Below are positions 32,418 to 41,307 of a stretch of DNA of 64,000 nt, piece by piece. Location of the stretch: NCBI RefSeq assembly GCF_002270415.1, contig NZ_NNRI01000007.1, positions 558,001 to 622,000 of the forward strand, in the 5' to 3' direction. Under the pieces are notes generated by a model. That model saw only the letters and a list, made by a program, of their open reading frames with translations. It made no database searches and had not been told where the DNA came from. Positions within the stretch are counted from its first letter, which is position 1; each line of letters starts with the position of its first letter. The stretch comes from Mesorhizobium sophorae. GTDB lineage: Bacteria; Pseudomonadota; Alphaproteobacteria; Rhizobiales; Rhizobiaceae. Made by a program: the position numbers and the translations under genes.

Positions 32418-33938
32418 CTATCGTTTGGCAGTCGCCGGCGCTTGGCTTGGCTCCAGCTTACGGCCAAGATCCACAGCGTCGCGCAGCACGGCAAGATGCG
32501 TGCGCGGCACAACGCCGGCCGACGCGGCGACCTCGACGCCGGTTGCCGCCAGCGACCAATAGAGCGTGTGCGTGAAGATGCGGCCGAGGGAGCCGCGCAG
32601 CTCGACCTGGACGTTCTCCACGCCGGGGCCGAAATTCTCGGTCATCGGCCCGGAAATCGGGTCGCCGGTCAGCCAGCCATTGCCCCTGTCGAAGATGTTG
32701 GTCCATCGCGTTGCGGCAAACACCGCGCCATGATGCACCGCCCGTTGCGGTTTGCCTGACGGACTGCGCCCTTCCTGATAGAGGATAGTGCCTCCGGCTG
32801 CGGCCCCTTCGGCGATTGGCGGACAGGCTGAGAGCAGGCGCTCTGCGATGCCGCGCCGGAACTCGGTGAGGTCATACGTCACCAGAAACTCGCTGTGGGT
32901 CAGCGGACTGCCGAGCGTGACGAAATCGCTGATCTTCCATGGCAGCGGATGGTCGGCATCTTTCGTGCGCAGCTGTCGGTAAAGCTCCCACTGATCACGC
33001 CGCAAACCGGCGAGGTCGTCCAGCCTATCGGGCCACGCGGAACCGTCGGAACTGAGCGTCGCCTTGTCGATGGCGCGGATCGCTTTGAGTTTCGCCTTGT
33101 CGCGGATGGCCTCCAGTTTTCGGGGCCTGAAATCGGCCCACAATATCTGCAAGAGATCATAGGCGATCATCGATCCCAGACTGTGCGAGACGAGCACGAT
33201 CCGGTCGTAGGTATCGTCCAACATCAGGCGCTTCAGCAGCCTGAGGCCACGCTCGCGGATCAGCGCGCGCTTCTCGACTGTCGCCGCTTCCGCGCGCACA
33301 TAGGCGGCGACATCGCCGAAATAGGGAAGGCCGAACCGGTCGACCGACCAGATGACGAATGAGGCCAGGATCGTGACGAGCACGCCGGCGGCCCAGGACA
33401 TGTAGCCTTGCCAAACCGACGTCGCCAGCGCCAGCGTCGCGCACAGGACGACGATGACCGCAAAGAGGGTGACGAGATAGAGCTTGCGGGCGTCGCGCGG
33501 AATGTCGGCGGGCTTGCGCCACAGCAGGTTCGTCACCCAGGCCGCGAGCCGGCCCCGTGTCGTGCCTTGCGTGATGTCGGCCCAGTAAAGCTCGTAGAAA
33601 TCGGTGCGACGGCCATCGACATCGTAAGGCGTCGTGATGCGGCGAAGTTCGTACGAATTTGTCCGGCTGTCGGGTGTGATCCAGCTCTGGTTGATCTTCG
33701 CGCCGGCGGGGTCGACCGGATCGGCGACATGGGCATAAAACGGCGCACGGGCGGGGTCATGGCTCCAGACCGCCTGAACAAAGCCCCGCAGCGTATCCAT
33801 GGGCCGCTGTTCGCCCATGCCATGCACGATCACCACCGCCTGGCTGAGCTTGCGCGGCGCTTTTGGGGTGGCCTGCGATGCGATGGGGTCGGGCACCAAC
33901 GTCTCCGTTGACGACAATCCCGTCGACGGGACGGGCAT
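32418..33938 (-). CDS. Alpha/beta-hydrolase with two central transmembrane segments
   Basis: Hypothetical protein of 506 aa. The N-terminal part has VVIVHGMGEQRPMDTL (oxyanion-type HGMG), and the nucleophile elbow VSHSLGSMIAYDLL follows at about residue 260, so a lipase- or esterase-like catalytic Ser is present. Between them residues about 150-200 form two hydrophobic helices (LYLVTLFAVIVVLCATLALA, then WAAGVLVTILASFVIWSV). The hydrolase core would therefore straddle a membrane hairpin, an unusual layout. The C-terminal 200 residues are unrecognised. Substrate unknown. Single gene with terminators on both sides. Confidence 0.65.
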   Translation of the reverse strand: MPVPSTGLSSTETLVPDPIASQATPKAPRKLSQAVVIVHGMGEQRPMDTLRGFVQAVWSHDPARAPFYAHVADPVDPAGAKINQSWITPDSRTNSYELRRITTPYDVDGRRTDFYELYWADITQGTTRGRLAAWVTNLLWRKPADIPRDARKLYLVTLFAVIVVLCATLALATSVWQGYMSWAAGVLVTILASFVIWSVDRFGLPYFGDVAAYVRAEAATVEKRALIRERGLRLLKRLMLDDTYDRIVLVSHSLGSMIAYDLLQILWADFRPRKLEAIRDKAKLKAIRAIDKATLSSDGSAWPDRLDDLAGLRRDQWELYRQLRTKDADHPLPWKISDFVTLGSPLTHSEFLVTYDLTEFRRGIAERLLSACPPIAEGAAAGGTILYQEGRSPSGKPQRAVHHGAVFAATRWTNIFDRGNGWLTGDPISGPMTENFGPGVENVQVELRGSLGRIFTHTLYWSLAATGVEVAASAGVVPRTHLAVLRDAVDLGRKLEPSQAPATAKR

Positions 33939-33970
33939 TCGTCATCGTAGCCCCGAAACCACCGTCAAGC

Positions 33971-33998
33971 CAAGAAAAAGCCCGGCGCGAGGCCGGGC
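33971..33998 (-). terminator. Terminator of the pnt operon
   Basis: GCCCGGC (33980-33986) and GCCGGGC (33992-33998) form a 7-bp stem; on the minus strand it is followed by TTTTTCTT. It lies 34 bp past the pntB stop. Confidence 0.85.
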
Positions 33999-34031
33999 GT
34001 TTCTTGGCGCATCTCAGTGCTGATCCGCTGA

Positions 34032-35429
34032 TCAGTGATCCATAGCCTTGACGATCTCTTCGGTCATCTTCTTGGCATCACCGAGCAGCATCATGGTGCC
34101 GTCTTTGTAGAACAGCGTGTTGTCGATGCCGGCATAGCCGGAGCCGAGCGAGCGCTTGACGAACAGGCAGGTGCGGGCCTTGTCGACGTCGAGGATCGGC
34201 ATGCCGTAGATCGGCGAGGACTTGTCATCGCGGGCGGACGGGTTGGTGACGTCGTTGGCACCGATGACATAGGCGACATCGGCCTGCGCGAACTCGGAGT
34301 TGATGTCCTCGAGCTCGAACACCTCGTCGTAGGGCACGTTAGCCTCGGCCAAGAGCACGTTCATGTGGCCCGGCATGCGGCCGGCGACGGGGTGGATCGC
34401 ATATTTGACGTCGACGCCGTTGGCCTTGAGCTTGTCGGCCATCTCGCGCAGCGCATGCTGCGCCTGGGCCACCGCCATGCCGTAGCCGGGCACGATGATG
34501 ACCTTCTGCGCGTTCATCATCAGATAGGCCGCATCGTCGGCCGAACCCTGCTTGACCTTGCGCTCGATGCCGTCATCGGCCGCCGCCGCCGTCTCGCCGC
34601 CGAAGCCGCCGAGGATGACCGAGATGAACGAGCGGTTCATGCCCTTGCACATGATGTAGGACAGGATCGCGCCGGACGAGCCGACCAGCGCGCCGGTGAT
34701 GATCAGCGCCAGGTTGCCGAGCGTGAAGCCAAGGGCGGCCGCTGCCCAGCCGGAATAGGAGTTGAGCATCGAGACCACGACCGGCATGTCGGCGCCGCCG
34801 ATCGGGATGATCAGCAGGATACCCAGCACCAGCGATGCCGCGACGATCAGCCAGAACACCAGCTTCGATTCCGTCGTGACCAGAAGCACGATCAACACAA
34901 TGAGCGCGATGCCAAGCGCGGCGTTGATGAAGTGGCGGCCGCCGATCATGATCGGCTTGCCCGACATGCGTCCGTCTAGCTTGAGGAAGGCGATGACCGA
35001 GCCGGTGAAGGTGATGGCGCCGATGGCGACGCCAAGGCTCATCTCGATCAGGGCCTGGGCATGGATGTCGCCGGCCGTGCCGATGCCGAAGCTTTCCGGC
35101 GCATAGATGGCCGCGGCGGCCACCATGACGGCGGCAAGACCGACCAGCGAATGGAAGGCCGCGACCAGCTGCGGCATCGAGGTCATGGCGATGCGGCGCG
35201 CGGTGATGGCGCCGACGCCGCCGCCAATGGCAAGGCCAAGCACGATCAAGCCGAAACGGCCGGCCGACGGGGTTGCCAGCGCCAGCGTGGTGGCGATGGC
35301 GATGCCCATGCCGATCATGCCGTAGAGGTTGCCCTGGCGGCTGGTGGTCGGATGCGACAGGCCACGCAGCGCCATGATGAACAGGACGCCGGAAACCAGA
35401 TAAAGGAAGGACGCGAAGTTGGCGTTCAT
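34032..35429 (-). CDS. pntB: NAD(P) transhydrogenase beta subunit
   Basis: Inner-membrane subunit, 465 aa, that binds NADP(H) and couples hydride transfer to proton flow. About eight transmembrane helices occupy the first 270 residues; the cytosolic domain III begins near 285 with IIVPGYGMAVAQAQHALREM and includes KYAIHPVAGRMPGHMNVLLAEANVPYD-type conserved sequence and the NADP motif around GANDVTNP. Starts 6 bp after the pntAB stop and closes the operon. Confidence 0.95.
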   Translation of the reverse strand: MNANFASFLYLVSGVLFIMALRGLSHPTTSRQGNLYGMIGMGIAIATTLALATPSAGRFGLIVLGLAIGGGVGAITARRIAMTSMPQLVAAFHSLVGLAAVMVAAAAIYAPESFGIGTAGDIHAQALIEMSLGVAIGAITFTGSVIAFLKLDGRMSGKPIMIGGRHFINAALGIALIVLIVLLVTTESKLVFWLIVAASLVLGILLIIPIGGADMPVVVSMLNSYSGWAAAALGFTLGNLALIITGALVGSSGAILSYIMCKGMNRSFISVILGGFGGETAAAADDGIERKVKQGSADDAAYLMMNAQKVIIVPGYGMAVAQAQHALREMADKLKANGVDVKYAIHPVAGRMPGHMNVLLAEANVPYDEVFELEDINSEFAQADVAYVIGANDVTNPSARDDKSSPIYGMPILDVDKARTCLFVKRSLGSGYAGIDNTLFYKDGTMMLLGDAKKMTEEIVKAMDH

Positions 35430-35435
35430 GGCGCT

Positions 35436-35861
35436 CTACCTCTCCTTCTTCTTGTACATGGCCAGCATGCGCTGGGTGACGAGGAAACCGCCGAAGATGT
35501 TGACCGACACCAGCATCAGCGCGACGAAGCCGAAGCCGGCGGCAATGCCGGAGGCGGCGATGCCGACGGCAAGCAGGGCGCCGACGACGATGACCGAGGA
35601 GATGGCGTTGGTGACCGCCATCAGCGGCGTGTGCAGCGCCGGCGTCACCGACCAGACGACATAATAGCCGACGAAGATCGCCAGCACGAAGATGGCGAAG
35701 CGGAAGACGAAGGGATCGATGGCACCGCCCGACAGCGCATGCGCGGCATCACCGGCCGCCTCGGCGCCGCCGGGCGCGGTCGCCATGTTCTGTACCGCCA
35801 GCCGAACGGCGGCGGAGGCCTGGTCGAGCTGGTCGAGGGCTTTCTGCAGGGTCTGATCCAT
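35436..35861 (-). CDS. pntAB: NAD(P) transhydrogenase alpha subunit part 2 (membrane)
   Basis: Membrane segment of the split alpha subunit, 141 aa, with three or four transmembrane helices (residues about 50-75 and 80-130) and a basic C-terminus MYKKKER. In enterobacteria this is the C-terminal part of PntA. The ATG at 35861 overlaps the pntAA stop by one base (TGATG); a GTG at 35864 is an in-frame alternative giving a 4-bp overlap. Its partners flank it on both sides. Confidence 0.93.
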   Translation of the reverse strand: MDQTLQKALDQLDQASAAVRLAVQNMATAPGGAEAAGDAAHALSGGAIDPFVFRFAIFVLAIFVGYYVVWSVTPALHTPLMAVTNAISSVIVVGALLAVGIAASGIAAGFGFVALMLVSVNIFGGFLVTQRMLAMYKKKER

Positions 35862-37141
35862 CACGCAATGCCTTTCGACTTCGACGAGGGCGACTTGGGT
35901 GCGGCCGGTTTCTTGGGCGCGGCCTTCTTTGCAGCCGGTTTGGCCGAAGCATCGGCGACCATGGTGGTGGCCGGGATCGCGGCGGGTTCGACATGAGGCT
36001 GTTGGTCGGCCTTGGCGAAGGCCGGATGGACCACCTTGCCGCCATCGGTCAGCATCGTTGCCTTGACCAGGTCGTCATCGCGGTTGATGGCAAGCGTCTT
36101 GGTGGTCTTGTCGACCAGCGTCTCGAGGAAAGCGAACAGGTTCTTGGCGTAAAGCAGCGAGGCGGATGCGGCGACGCGGCCCGGCACATTGAGATGGCCG
36201 ACGATCTTGACGTTGTTGGCCCTGGTGACGACCTTGCCGGCTTCAGCGCCCTCGACATTGCCGCCGCGCTCGACCGCCAGATCGACGAGCACCGAGCCCG
36301 GCCTCATCGAGGCGACCATGGCCGCCGACACCAGCTTCGGCGCCGGCCGGCCGGGGATCAACGCCGTCGTGATGACGATGTCCTGCTTGGCGATGTGCTC
36401 GGCGGTGAGTGCCGCCTGCTTGGCCTGATATTCCTTCGACATTTCCTTGGCGTAGCCGCCTGCCGTCTCGGCCGCCTTGAATTCGTCGTCCTCGACCGCC
36501 AGGAATTTTGCGCCGAGCGAGGCGACCTGTTCCTTGGCGGCGGGGCGCACGTCGGTGGCGGTGACGACCGCACCGAGGCGACGCGCGGTGGCGATCGCCT
36601 GCAGGCCGGCGACGCCGACGCCCATGATGAAGACTTTCGCCGCCGGCACCGTGCCCGCCGCCGTCATCATCATCGGCAAGGCGCGATCATACTCCGAAGC
36701 GCCGTCGATCACCGCCTGGTAGCCGGCGAGATTGGCCTGCGAGGAAAGCACATCCATCGATTGCGCCCGGGTGATGCGCGGCATGAACTCCATCGAGAAG
36801 GCGGTGACGCCGGCTTTGGCCAGGGCCGCCACGGCGGCGTCATTGCCATAGGGATCCATGATGGCGATGACAGCCGTACCGGGCTTGTAGCCCTTCAGCT
36901 CAGTATCCGTCGGCCGGCGGACCTTCAGCACCACATTGGCCTTGGCGACATCGCCGGCCTTGCCGATGGCGGCACCGGCCTTGGCGAACTCCTCGTCGGG
37001 GATGCGCGACCTCGTGCCGGCACCGGTCTCGACGACGACATCGAAGCCAAGCCCCGCCAGCCGTTTCACCGTGTCAGGCGAAGCCGCTACGCGCGGCTCG
37101 TTGGCATCGAGTTCACGAGGGATGAAAACCGTCTGTCCCAC
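35861..37141 (-). CDS. pntAA: NAD(P) transhydrogenase alpha subunit part 1 (NAD-binding)
   Basis: Soluble domain I, 426 aa, that binds NAD(H). Conserved elements: [20 protein letters not shown] at the start, [20 protein letters not shown], the Rossmann motif [13 protein letters not shown], and the mobile loop EMSKEYQ. It ends with a Lys/Pro/Ala-rich tail ([17 protein letters not shown]), an add-on not seen in E. coli PntA. GTG 37141 is chosen over an in-frame ATG 36 bp upstream because AAAGGA precedes it and family proteins begin near MGQT/MKIA. First gene of pntAA-pntAB-pntB. Confidence 0.93.
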   Translation of the reverse strand: MGQTVFIPRELDANEPRVAASPDTVKRLAGLGFDVVVETGAGTRSRIPDEEFAKAGAAIGKAGDVAKANVVLKVRRPTDTELKGYKPGTAVIAIMDPYGNDAAVAALAKAGVTAFSMEFMPRITRAQSMDVLSSQANLAGYQAVIDGASEYDRALPMMMTAAGTVPAAKVFIMGVGVAGLQAIATARRLGAVVTATDVRPAAKEQVASLGAKFLAVEDDEFKAAETAGGYAKEMSKEYQAKQAALTAEHIAKQDIVITTALIPGRPAPKLVSAAMVASMRPGSVLVDLAVERGGNVEGAEAGKVVTRANNVKIVGHLNVPGRVAASASLLYAKNLFAFLETLVDKTTKTLAINRDDDLVKATMLTDGGKVVHPAFAKADQQPHVEPAAIPATTMVADASAKPAAKKAAPKKPAAPKSPSSKSKGIA

Positions 37142-37226
37142 CGCATGATCCTTTCGGCCGGAAGCTGTTTCCCGCAAGACGCCGACCGGCCTCGCGGCGG
37201 CGCCGTGGACAAGGTGTCGGAAAAAT

Positions 37227-37451
37227 CTATCGGAGGATAAAGGCGCCGGCGGCCAGAATCAGAATGAACAGGATGGTCGCCGAAAAGAAGCCGCCCGCAA
37301 AGAAACCGAAAGCCATCGCCAGCAGTATGGCGCCGCAAAAGAGCGATCCGTATTTGGCCAGCATGAGAAAGCCCGCATAGGTGCGGTCATGCTCGGCATA
37401 GTCCATCTTCGCGCCCAGTTCGACAGGACCGGTCGGCGTGTGATCAGCCAT
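37227..37451 (-). CDS. aa3-type cytochrome c oxidase subunit IV family protein
   Basis: Small membrane protein, 74 aa, resembling the bacterial COX4 family (PF07835): a soluble start with AKMDYAEHDRTYAGF, then two close hydrophobic segments with AMAFGFFAGGFF. The family helps aa3-type oxidases, yet no cox genes are here. It lies 85 bp upstream of pntAA on the same strand. The ATG at 37451 suits the family length; upstream in-frame codons are not needed. Confidence 0.8.
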   Translation of the reverse strand: MADHTPTGPVELGAKMDYAEHDRTYAGFLMLAKYGSLFCGAILLAMAFGFFAGGFFSATILFILILAAGAFILR

Positions 37452-37628
37452 AGCAATACCCCTTCGAAGACATCTTTCAGGCACATAGCGAAAAGCCGAG
37501 CAGAGAGCAATGGCGCTATTGCCGCATCGCAGCCGACAACTGCCTCAAAGGAAAATTGAAGCCGGCTCCCCGGTGCCCGAGGCGATCGTCGCCGCGACGC
37601 TACATTTCTTCGCCGGTTGACGGACGCT

Positions 37629-37778
37629 TCAGCCGGCAAGATGAGGGAAAAGCCCGAGCAGACCGACGACGATCAGATAGAGCGCGACAATGTAGTTCAA
37701 CAGCCGAGGCATGATGAGAATCAGCACGCCGGCGATCAGCGAGATGAGGGGCGTGAGCGCGAGCTGCGAGATGTGCAT
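37629..37778 (-). CDS. DUF3096-like small membrane protein
   Basis: Forty-nine residues, MHISQLALTPLISLIAGVLI at the start, then a second hydrophobic segment ending LLGLFPHLAG. Two membrane helices are joined by PRLLNYI. AAGGA lies nine bases before the ATG at 37778. The gene reads leftward, 177 bp upstream of the COX4-like gene. The family is common in proteobacteria and has no known role. Confidence 0.75.
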   Translation of the reverse strand: MHISQLALTPLISLIAGVLILIMPRLLNYIVALYLIVVGLLGLFPHLAG

Positions 37779-37894
37779 GTGGGGGTTCCTTCAAAGACTT
37801 CGCGGCGATGCCCGGGCGCGGCAGCGCCCTTGACGTCATCCAGAACGCGGAAGTGGCCGGAAAGGTCCAGGCGCTTCGCGAAAATCGCGCTGCC

Positions 37895-38662
37895 TCAGGC
37901 GGCTTCGCGATAATATTTCGCTGTCGGCACGATGGACAAGGGCGTCAACCGGTTGATTGCCGGATTGGCAAACATCAGCCGCTGTTCGGTCGGCGTCGAC
38001 CTGAAGAATGGGAACCGTTCGAGTGTCAGGCGCATGTTTTCGCCGGCAGGGATTTCGAACAGTGCGATCGGAGTAAGAACGCCGGGAAACTCTTTGCCCT
38101 CAGTCCTCTGCACGGCATTGAAGTAACGGGCATAAAAATTGGAATGCTCGATCTTGACCGGCGTAAGGACCGAGTCCTGGCCAAAGTAGCGCGAGGCCAC
38201 CATGGCAAGCCTGAGTGTCAGAAAAGGCAGCACTCCGGGCGCCGGCGCGCTGTCGGGATCGGTTGCGAACCGGGTTCCGTCGATGAAGGTTTCTCCGCGG
38301 GCAAGTCGCTCGATCAGTATTTCCGGATAGGCATCGACGGAGGGCGAATACGGGTGCTCGCTGGAGATGTAATGGAAGCGGATCGTGCTGACCAATTCGC
38401 CATAGCAATAGACACCGAACCGGTAGGAATTGGGCAGATTGTCCCAGCGATCCTCGAACATCCCGCTGTCGATCGGACCGCACATGCCTGAGCGCAGGTA
38501 GGATTTATAGCGAAGTCGGTAGATCGCCTCCAGGTCCTCGCCTCCTGTAATAAGGCGATAATCGACATGCTCCAGCAGTTGCATGATCGATCGGTTCAAC
38601 ACCGAATCCCCAGCCGTGCTGACCCCGCCAGACGCACTCCCTACAGCCCGTGCAGCATCCAT
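37895..38662 (-). CDS. N-acyl amino acid synthase FeeM-like protein
   Basis: Predicted GNAT-fold acyltransferase, 255 aa, of the kind that joins acyl chains from acyl carrier protein to an amino acid. The core shows the autoinducer-synthase-like layout: DYRLITGGEDLEAIYRLRYKSY (N-terminal helix), STIRFHYIS-type strand, and FLTLRLAMVASRYFG. In soil-derived fee clusters, FeeM makes N-acyl tyrosine. Here there are no acyl carrier or export genes beside it; only a palindrome 90 bp upstream and, 188 bp further, a GGDEF-EAL gene on the same strand. Product unknown. ATG 38662 starts the frame; an internal ATG at residue 27 is an alternative. Confidence 0.72.
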   Translation of the reverse strand: MDAARAVGSASGGVSTAGDSVLNRSIMQLLEHVDYRLITGGEDLEAIYRLRYKSYLRSGMCGPIDSGMFEDRWDNLPNSYRFGVYCYGELVSTIRFHYISSEHPYSPSVDAYPEILIERLARGETFIDGTRFATDPDSAPAPGVLPFLTLRLAMVASRYFGQDSVLTPVKIEHSNFYARYFNAVQRTEGKEFPGVLTPIALFEIPAGENMRLTLERFPFFRSTPTEQRLMFANPAINRLTPLSIVPTAKYYREAA

Positions 38663-38752
38663 TGTCTGTCCTCGAAAATTCCGCCTGCGGATAGGCTATT
38701 CGAGCTGAAATGAGACACAAGCTGAAATTCCGATATTGTTGATTTACCTTCT

Positions 38753-38764
38753 GTTAACGTTAAC
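38753..38764. promoter_or_regulatory. 12-bp perfect palindrome, candidate operator
   Basis: GTTAACGTTAAC (38753-38764) is self-complementary and sits in the AT-rich gap upstream of the FeeM-like gene, 91 bp from its start. No regulator gene is adjacent. It could be a dimer binding site. Confidence 0.4.
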
Positions 38765-38850
38765 GGCCGGACGTCGGTTTGGAAATGTCTACTGATGAAC
38801 AACTCGCATGAGGAGCAGGCTGCCAAGAGCCAACTTCGAAAAGCAGGATA

Positions 38851-41166
38851 CTAACTGGCTGTCCGCTTGCCGGTGAGACGCAGGTCAGCGACGAATGGCC
38901 AGGTGGCACTCGACATCGTCTCGATACCCGACGCACTAAGCGCGGCGCCGAAGAGGAAGCCTTGCACGAGATCCGGTTTGACCTGCAAGGCCAGGATCTT
39001 GAGCTGCTCGAAGGTCTCTACACCTTCGACGGTCACGGAAAGTCCGAGCGGCCGTGACAGATTGACAATGCCCTTGAGCAGTTCGAGTGAGCGGCTGTTC
39101 TGAGTGACGTCTATCAGGAACGAGCGGTCGATCTTGATCTTGTCGAGCGGCAGCTTGTGCAGGTAGCTCAGGCTCGAATAGCCGGTGCCGAAATCGTCGA
39201 GCGCAATGCGCACGCCAAGCTGCTTCAGCTCCTCGATGTATTGGCGCGTCAGCGACTTGTCGTCGAGCAGCGCCGTTTCGGTGACCTCGATCTCCAGCCG
39301 ACCGGCGGCGAGGCCGGAGCTGATCAACGCGTCACGAACCTTCTGGACGACGTCGCGGCTGCGGAAATCCTTGGCGGAGAGATTGACCGAGACGCTCGTC
39401 TGGTCCGGCCATTTGGCGCATTCGGTGCAGGCCGCCTGCAGCACGAAGGTGCTGATCTCGGAAATGATGCCCATTTCCTCGGCCAGCGGGATGAAGATGC
39501 TGGGCGAGATCGGCCCGAGATCTGGATGATCCCAGCGGCACAGCGCCTCGCAGCTGGCGATACGCATGGTGTTCATCGCCACGATCGGCTGATAGACCAC
39601 CCGCAGGGCCTTGCTTTCCACGGCGGTTCGCAGATCCGCCTTCATCAGCTGACGGTTGCGGAAGGCGGCATCCATCGAGGCCTCGAACAGCCGCCAGCTG
39701 TTCTTGCCGAGTTCCTTGGCCTTGTAGAGCGCCAGGTCCGCCTTGACGATCATGGCGTCGACATCGGTATCCTTGACCCGCGACAGCACCGCGCCGCCGC
39801 TGGCCTGGATGCGCAGCCCGTGACCGGCGACGTCGACCTCTCCCTGCAAACCGGCGAAAATCTCGTCGAGCTGGCCGGTCAGATGGCTCTCGTCCTCGAC
39901 GCGGTCGAAGAAGACCATGAATTCGTCGCCGCCGAAACGGCTGACCGTGATGCCTTGCCCGGCAATGGCGGCAAGGCGCTCGGCGACGGCGTAGATCAAC
40001 CCGTCGCCGATCGGGTGCCCAAGCGTGTCGTTGACGCTCTTGAAATCGTCGAGGTCGAGCACTGCCAGCCCGCAGAGACGGTCGCCGTCGCCGGACGCCA
40101 TGGCCTCGCCGACCAGTTCGTGGAAATAGGCGCGGTTGGGCAGGCCGGTGAGGTTGTCGTAGCGGGCCATGAAGCGGATCTTGTCTTCCGCCTCGACGCG
40201 GGCGGTGACGTCCTCGAAGGTGATGACGCCCAGCTCCTGGCTACCCTCGCGAGCCGAGAATTCATAGTGCTGGCCGTTGGCGAGCGAAACCAGCACCTTG
40301 CGGTCGCGGCCTTCGCGCAGGGCGCGCGTCAACTGGGCCTCGATATAGCGGCAATCCTTCGGCGCCAGCATGCCGCCGGCGACACCGCGCATCAACAGAC
40401 CGTGGATCGACCGCCCGAGCAGCGCATCCGGTGACTTGAGCGACATCAGATGCGCGGCCTCGGCATTGGCCACCGCCACGCGGCCGTTGGGGCCGAGCAT
40501 GACAAGGCCGTGCGACATGGTGTTGAGGGCGCGATCGAACCTGAGGGCGAGCTTCCTCGCTTCCTTGTGGCCAATGACGGCCGAGAAAAGCACGTTGCGG
40601 ACGTGATCGGCGCTGTTGATGGTGATGAAAGTCAACGGGATGATCATCAACCCTAGAACGACCGAAGGGACATCCATCCGCAGCAAGAGTGCAAGTGCCG
40701 CCGGACCAATGAAGGTCACGGAAAAAATCCGCACCATGCGCGGAGATCCGTAGTTCCGGCCAACAACCGTGACCAGGGTAGCAATGGCCAGCGACGTCGC
40801 GGCCAGTTCGGCAAAGGGGTCAGGGTACACATAGATCGAAATGAAGCATAGCGCGCCCAACCCGAGGCCCTGCAGGCTGCCCTTGAGGATGTAGTTGCGC
40901 TCCCACCGCCGCGCCTCGTCGACATTGGCTATGATACCGCCCGCCTTGCGGAAGGCGCGAATGCCGAAGTAACGGAAAAGGCTGATGGACAGTAGAGTAA
41001 AAGAGAAAGCCAGGAACAACGGATTGTGCGTGCGAAAGTAGATCATGAATCCGAGGATCCAGTAGCACACGCCGCCAATCACCAGCATGTGGGCGTTGTC
41101 GAACAACGACCGCACAAACTGGATATAAACATCCGGTGGGATGTTTTCGGTCTTTGTCCTGCCCAT
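38851..41166 (-). CDS. Membrane-bound GGDEF-EAL c-di-GMP protein with PAS-like domain
   Basis: Inner-membrane signalling protein, 771 aa. Residues about 20-195 hold six hydrophobic helices, a PAS-like region spans about 205-325 (DRALNTMSHGLVMLGPNGRV), the GGDEF domain is about 330-495 with intact RFGGDEF at 410-416, and the EAL domain is about 505-760 with EAL at 540-542, followed by EVTETALL, DDFGTGYSSLSYL and EGVE motifs. Both active-site signatures look complete, so it may make and break c-di-GMP. The sensed signal is unknown. Starts at ATG 41166. Confidence 0.92.
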   Translation of the reverse strand: MGRTKTENIPPDVYIQFVRSLFDNAHMLVIGGVCYWILGFMIYFRTHNPLFLAFSFTLLSISLFRYFGIRAFRKAGGIIANVDEARRWERNYILKGSLQGLGLGALCFISIYVYPDPFAELAATSLAIATLVTVVGRNYGSPRMVRIFSVTFIGPAALALLLRMDVPSVVLGLMIIPLTFITINSADHVRNVLFSAVIGHKEARKLALRFDRALNTMSHGLVMLGPNGRVAVANAEAAHLMSLKSPDALLGRSIHGLLMRGVAGGMLAPKDCRYIEAQLTRALREGRDRKVLVSLANGQHYEFSAREGSQELGVITFEDVTARVEAEDKIRFMARYDNLTGLPNRAYFHELVGEAMASGDGDRLCGLAVLDLDDFKSVNDTLGHPIGDGLIYAVAERLAAIAGQGITVSRFGGDEFMVFFDRVEDESHLTGQLDEIFAGLQGEVDVAGHGLRIQASGGAVLSRVKDTDVDAMIVKADLALYKAKELGKNSWRLFEASMDAAFRNRQLMKADLRTAVESKALRVVYQPIVAMNTMRIASCEALCRWDHPDLGPISPSIFIPLAEEMGIISEISTFVLQAACTECAKWPDQTSVSVNLSAKDFRSRDVVQKVRDALISSGLAAGRLEIEVTETALLDDKSLTRQYIEELKQLGVRIALDDFGTGYSSLSYLHKLPLDKIKIDRSFLIDVTQNSRSLELLKGIVNLSRPLGLSVTVEGVETFEQLKILALQVKPDLVQGFLFGAALSASGIETMSSATWPFVADLRLTGKRTAS

Positions 41167-41307
41167 ATCGTCGGCCCAACGCTAAGCCCTGTCATGCCAC
41201 GTCCGCCTTAAGAAAGGCTTAGAACAGTGGTTTCGGCTCGGTTGCCGAGGGCACGCAGATGCAGGACCGACTGAGAAACCAGACTTCAGGTAAACAAGGC
41301 GTATCGA

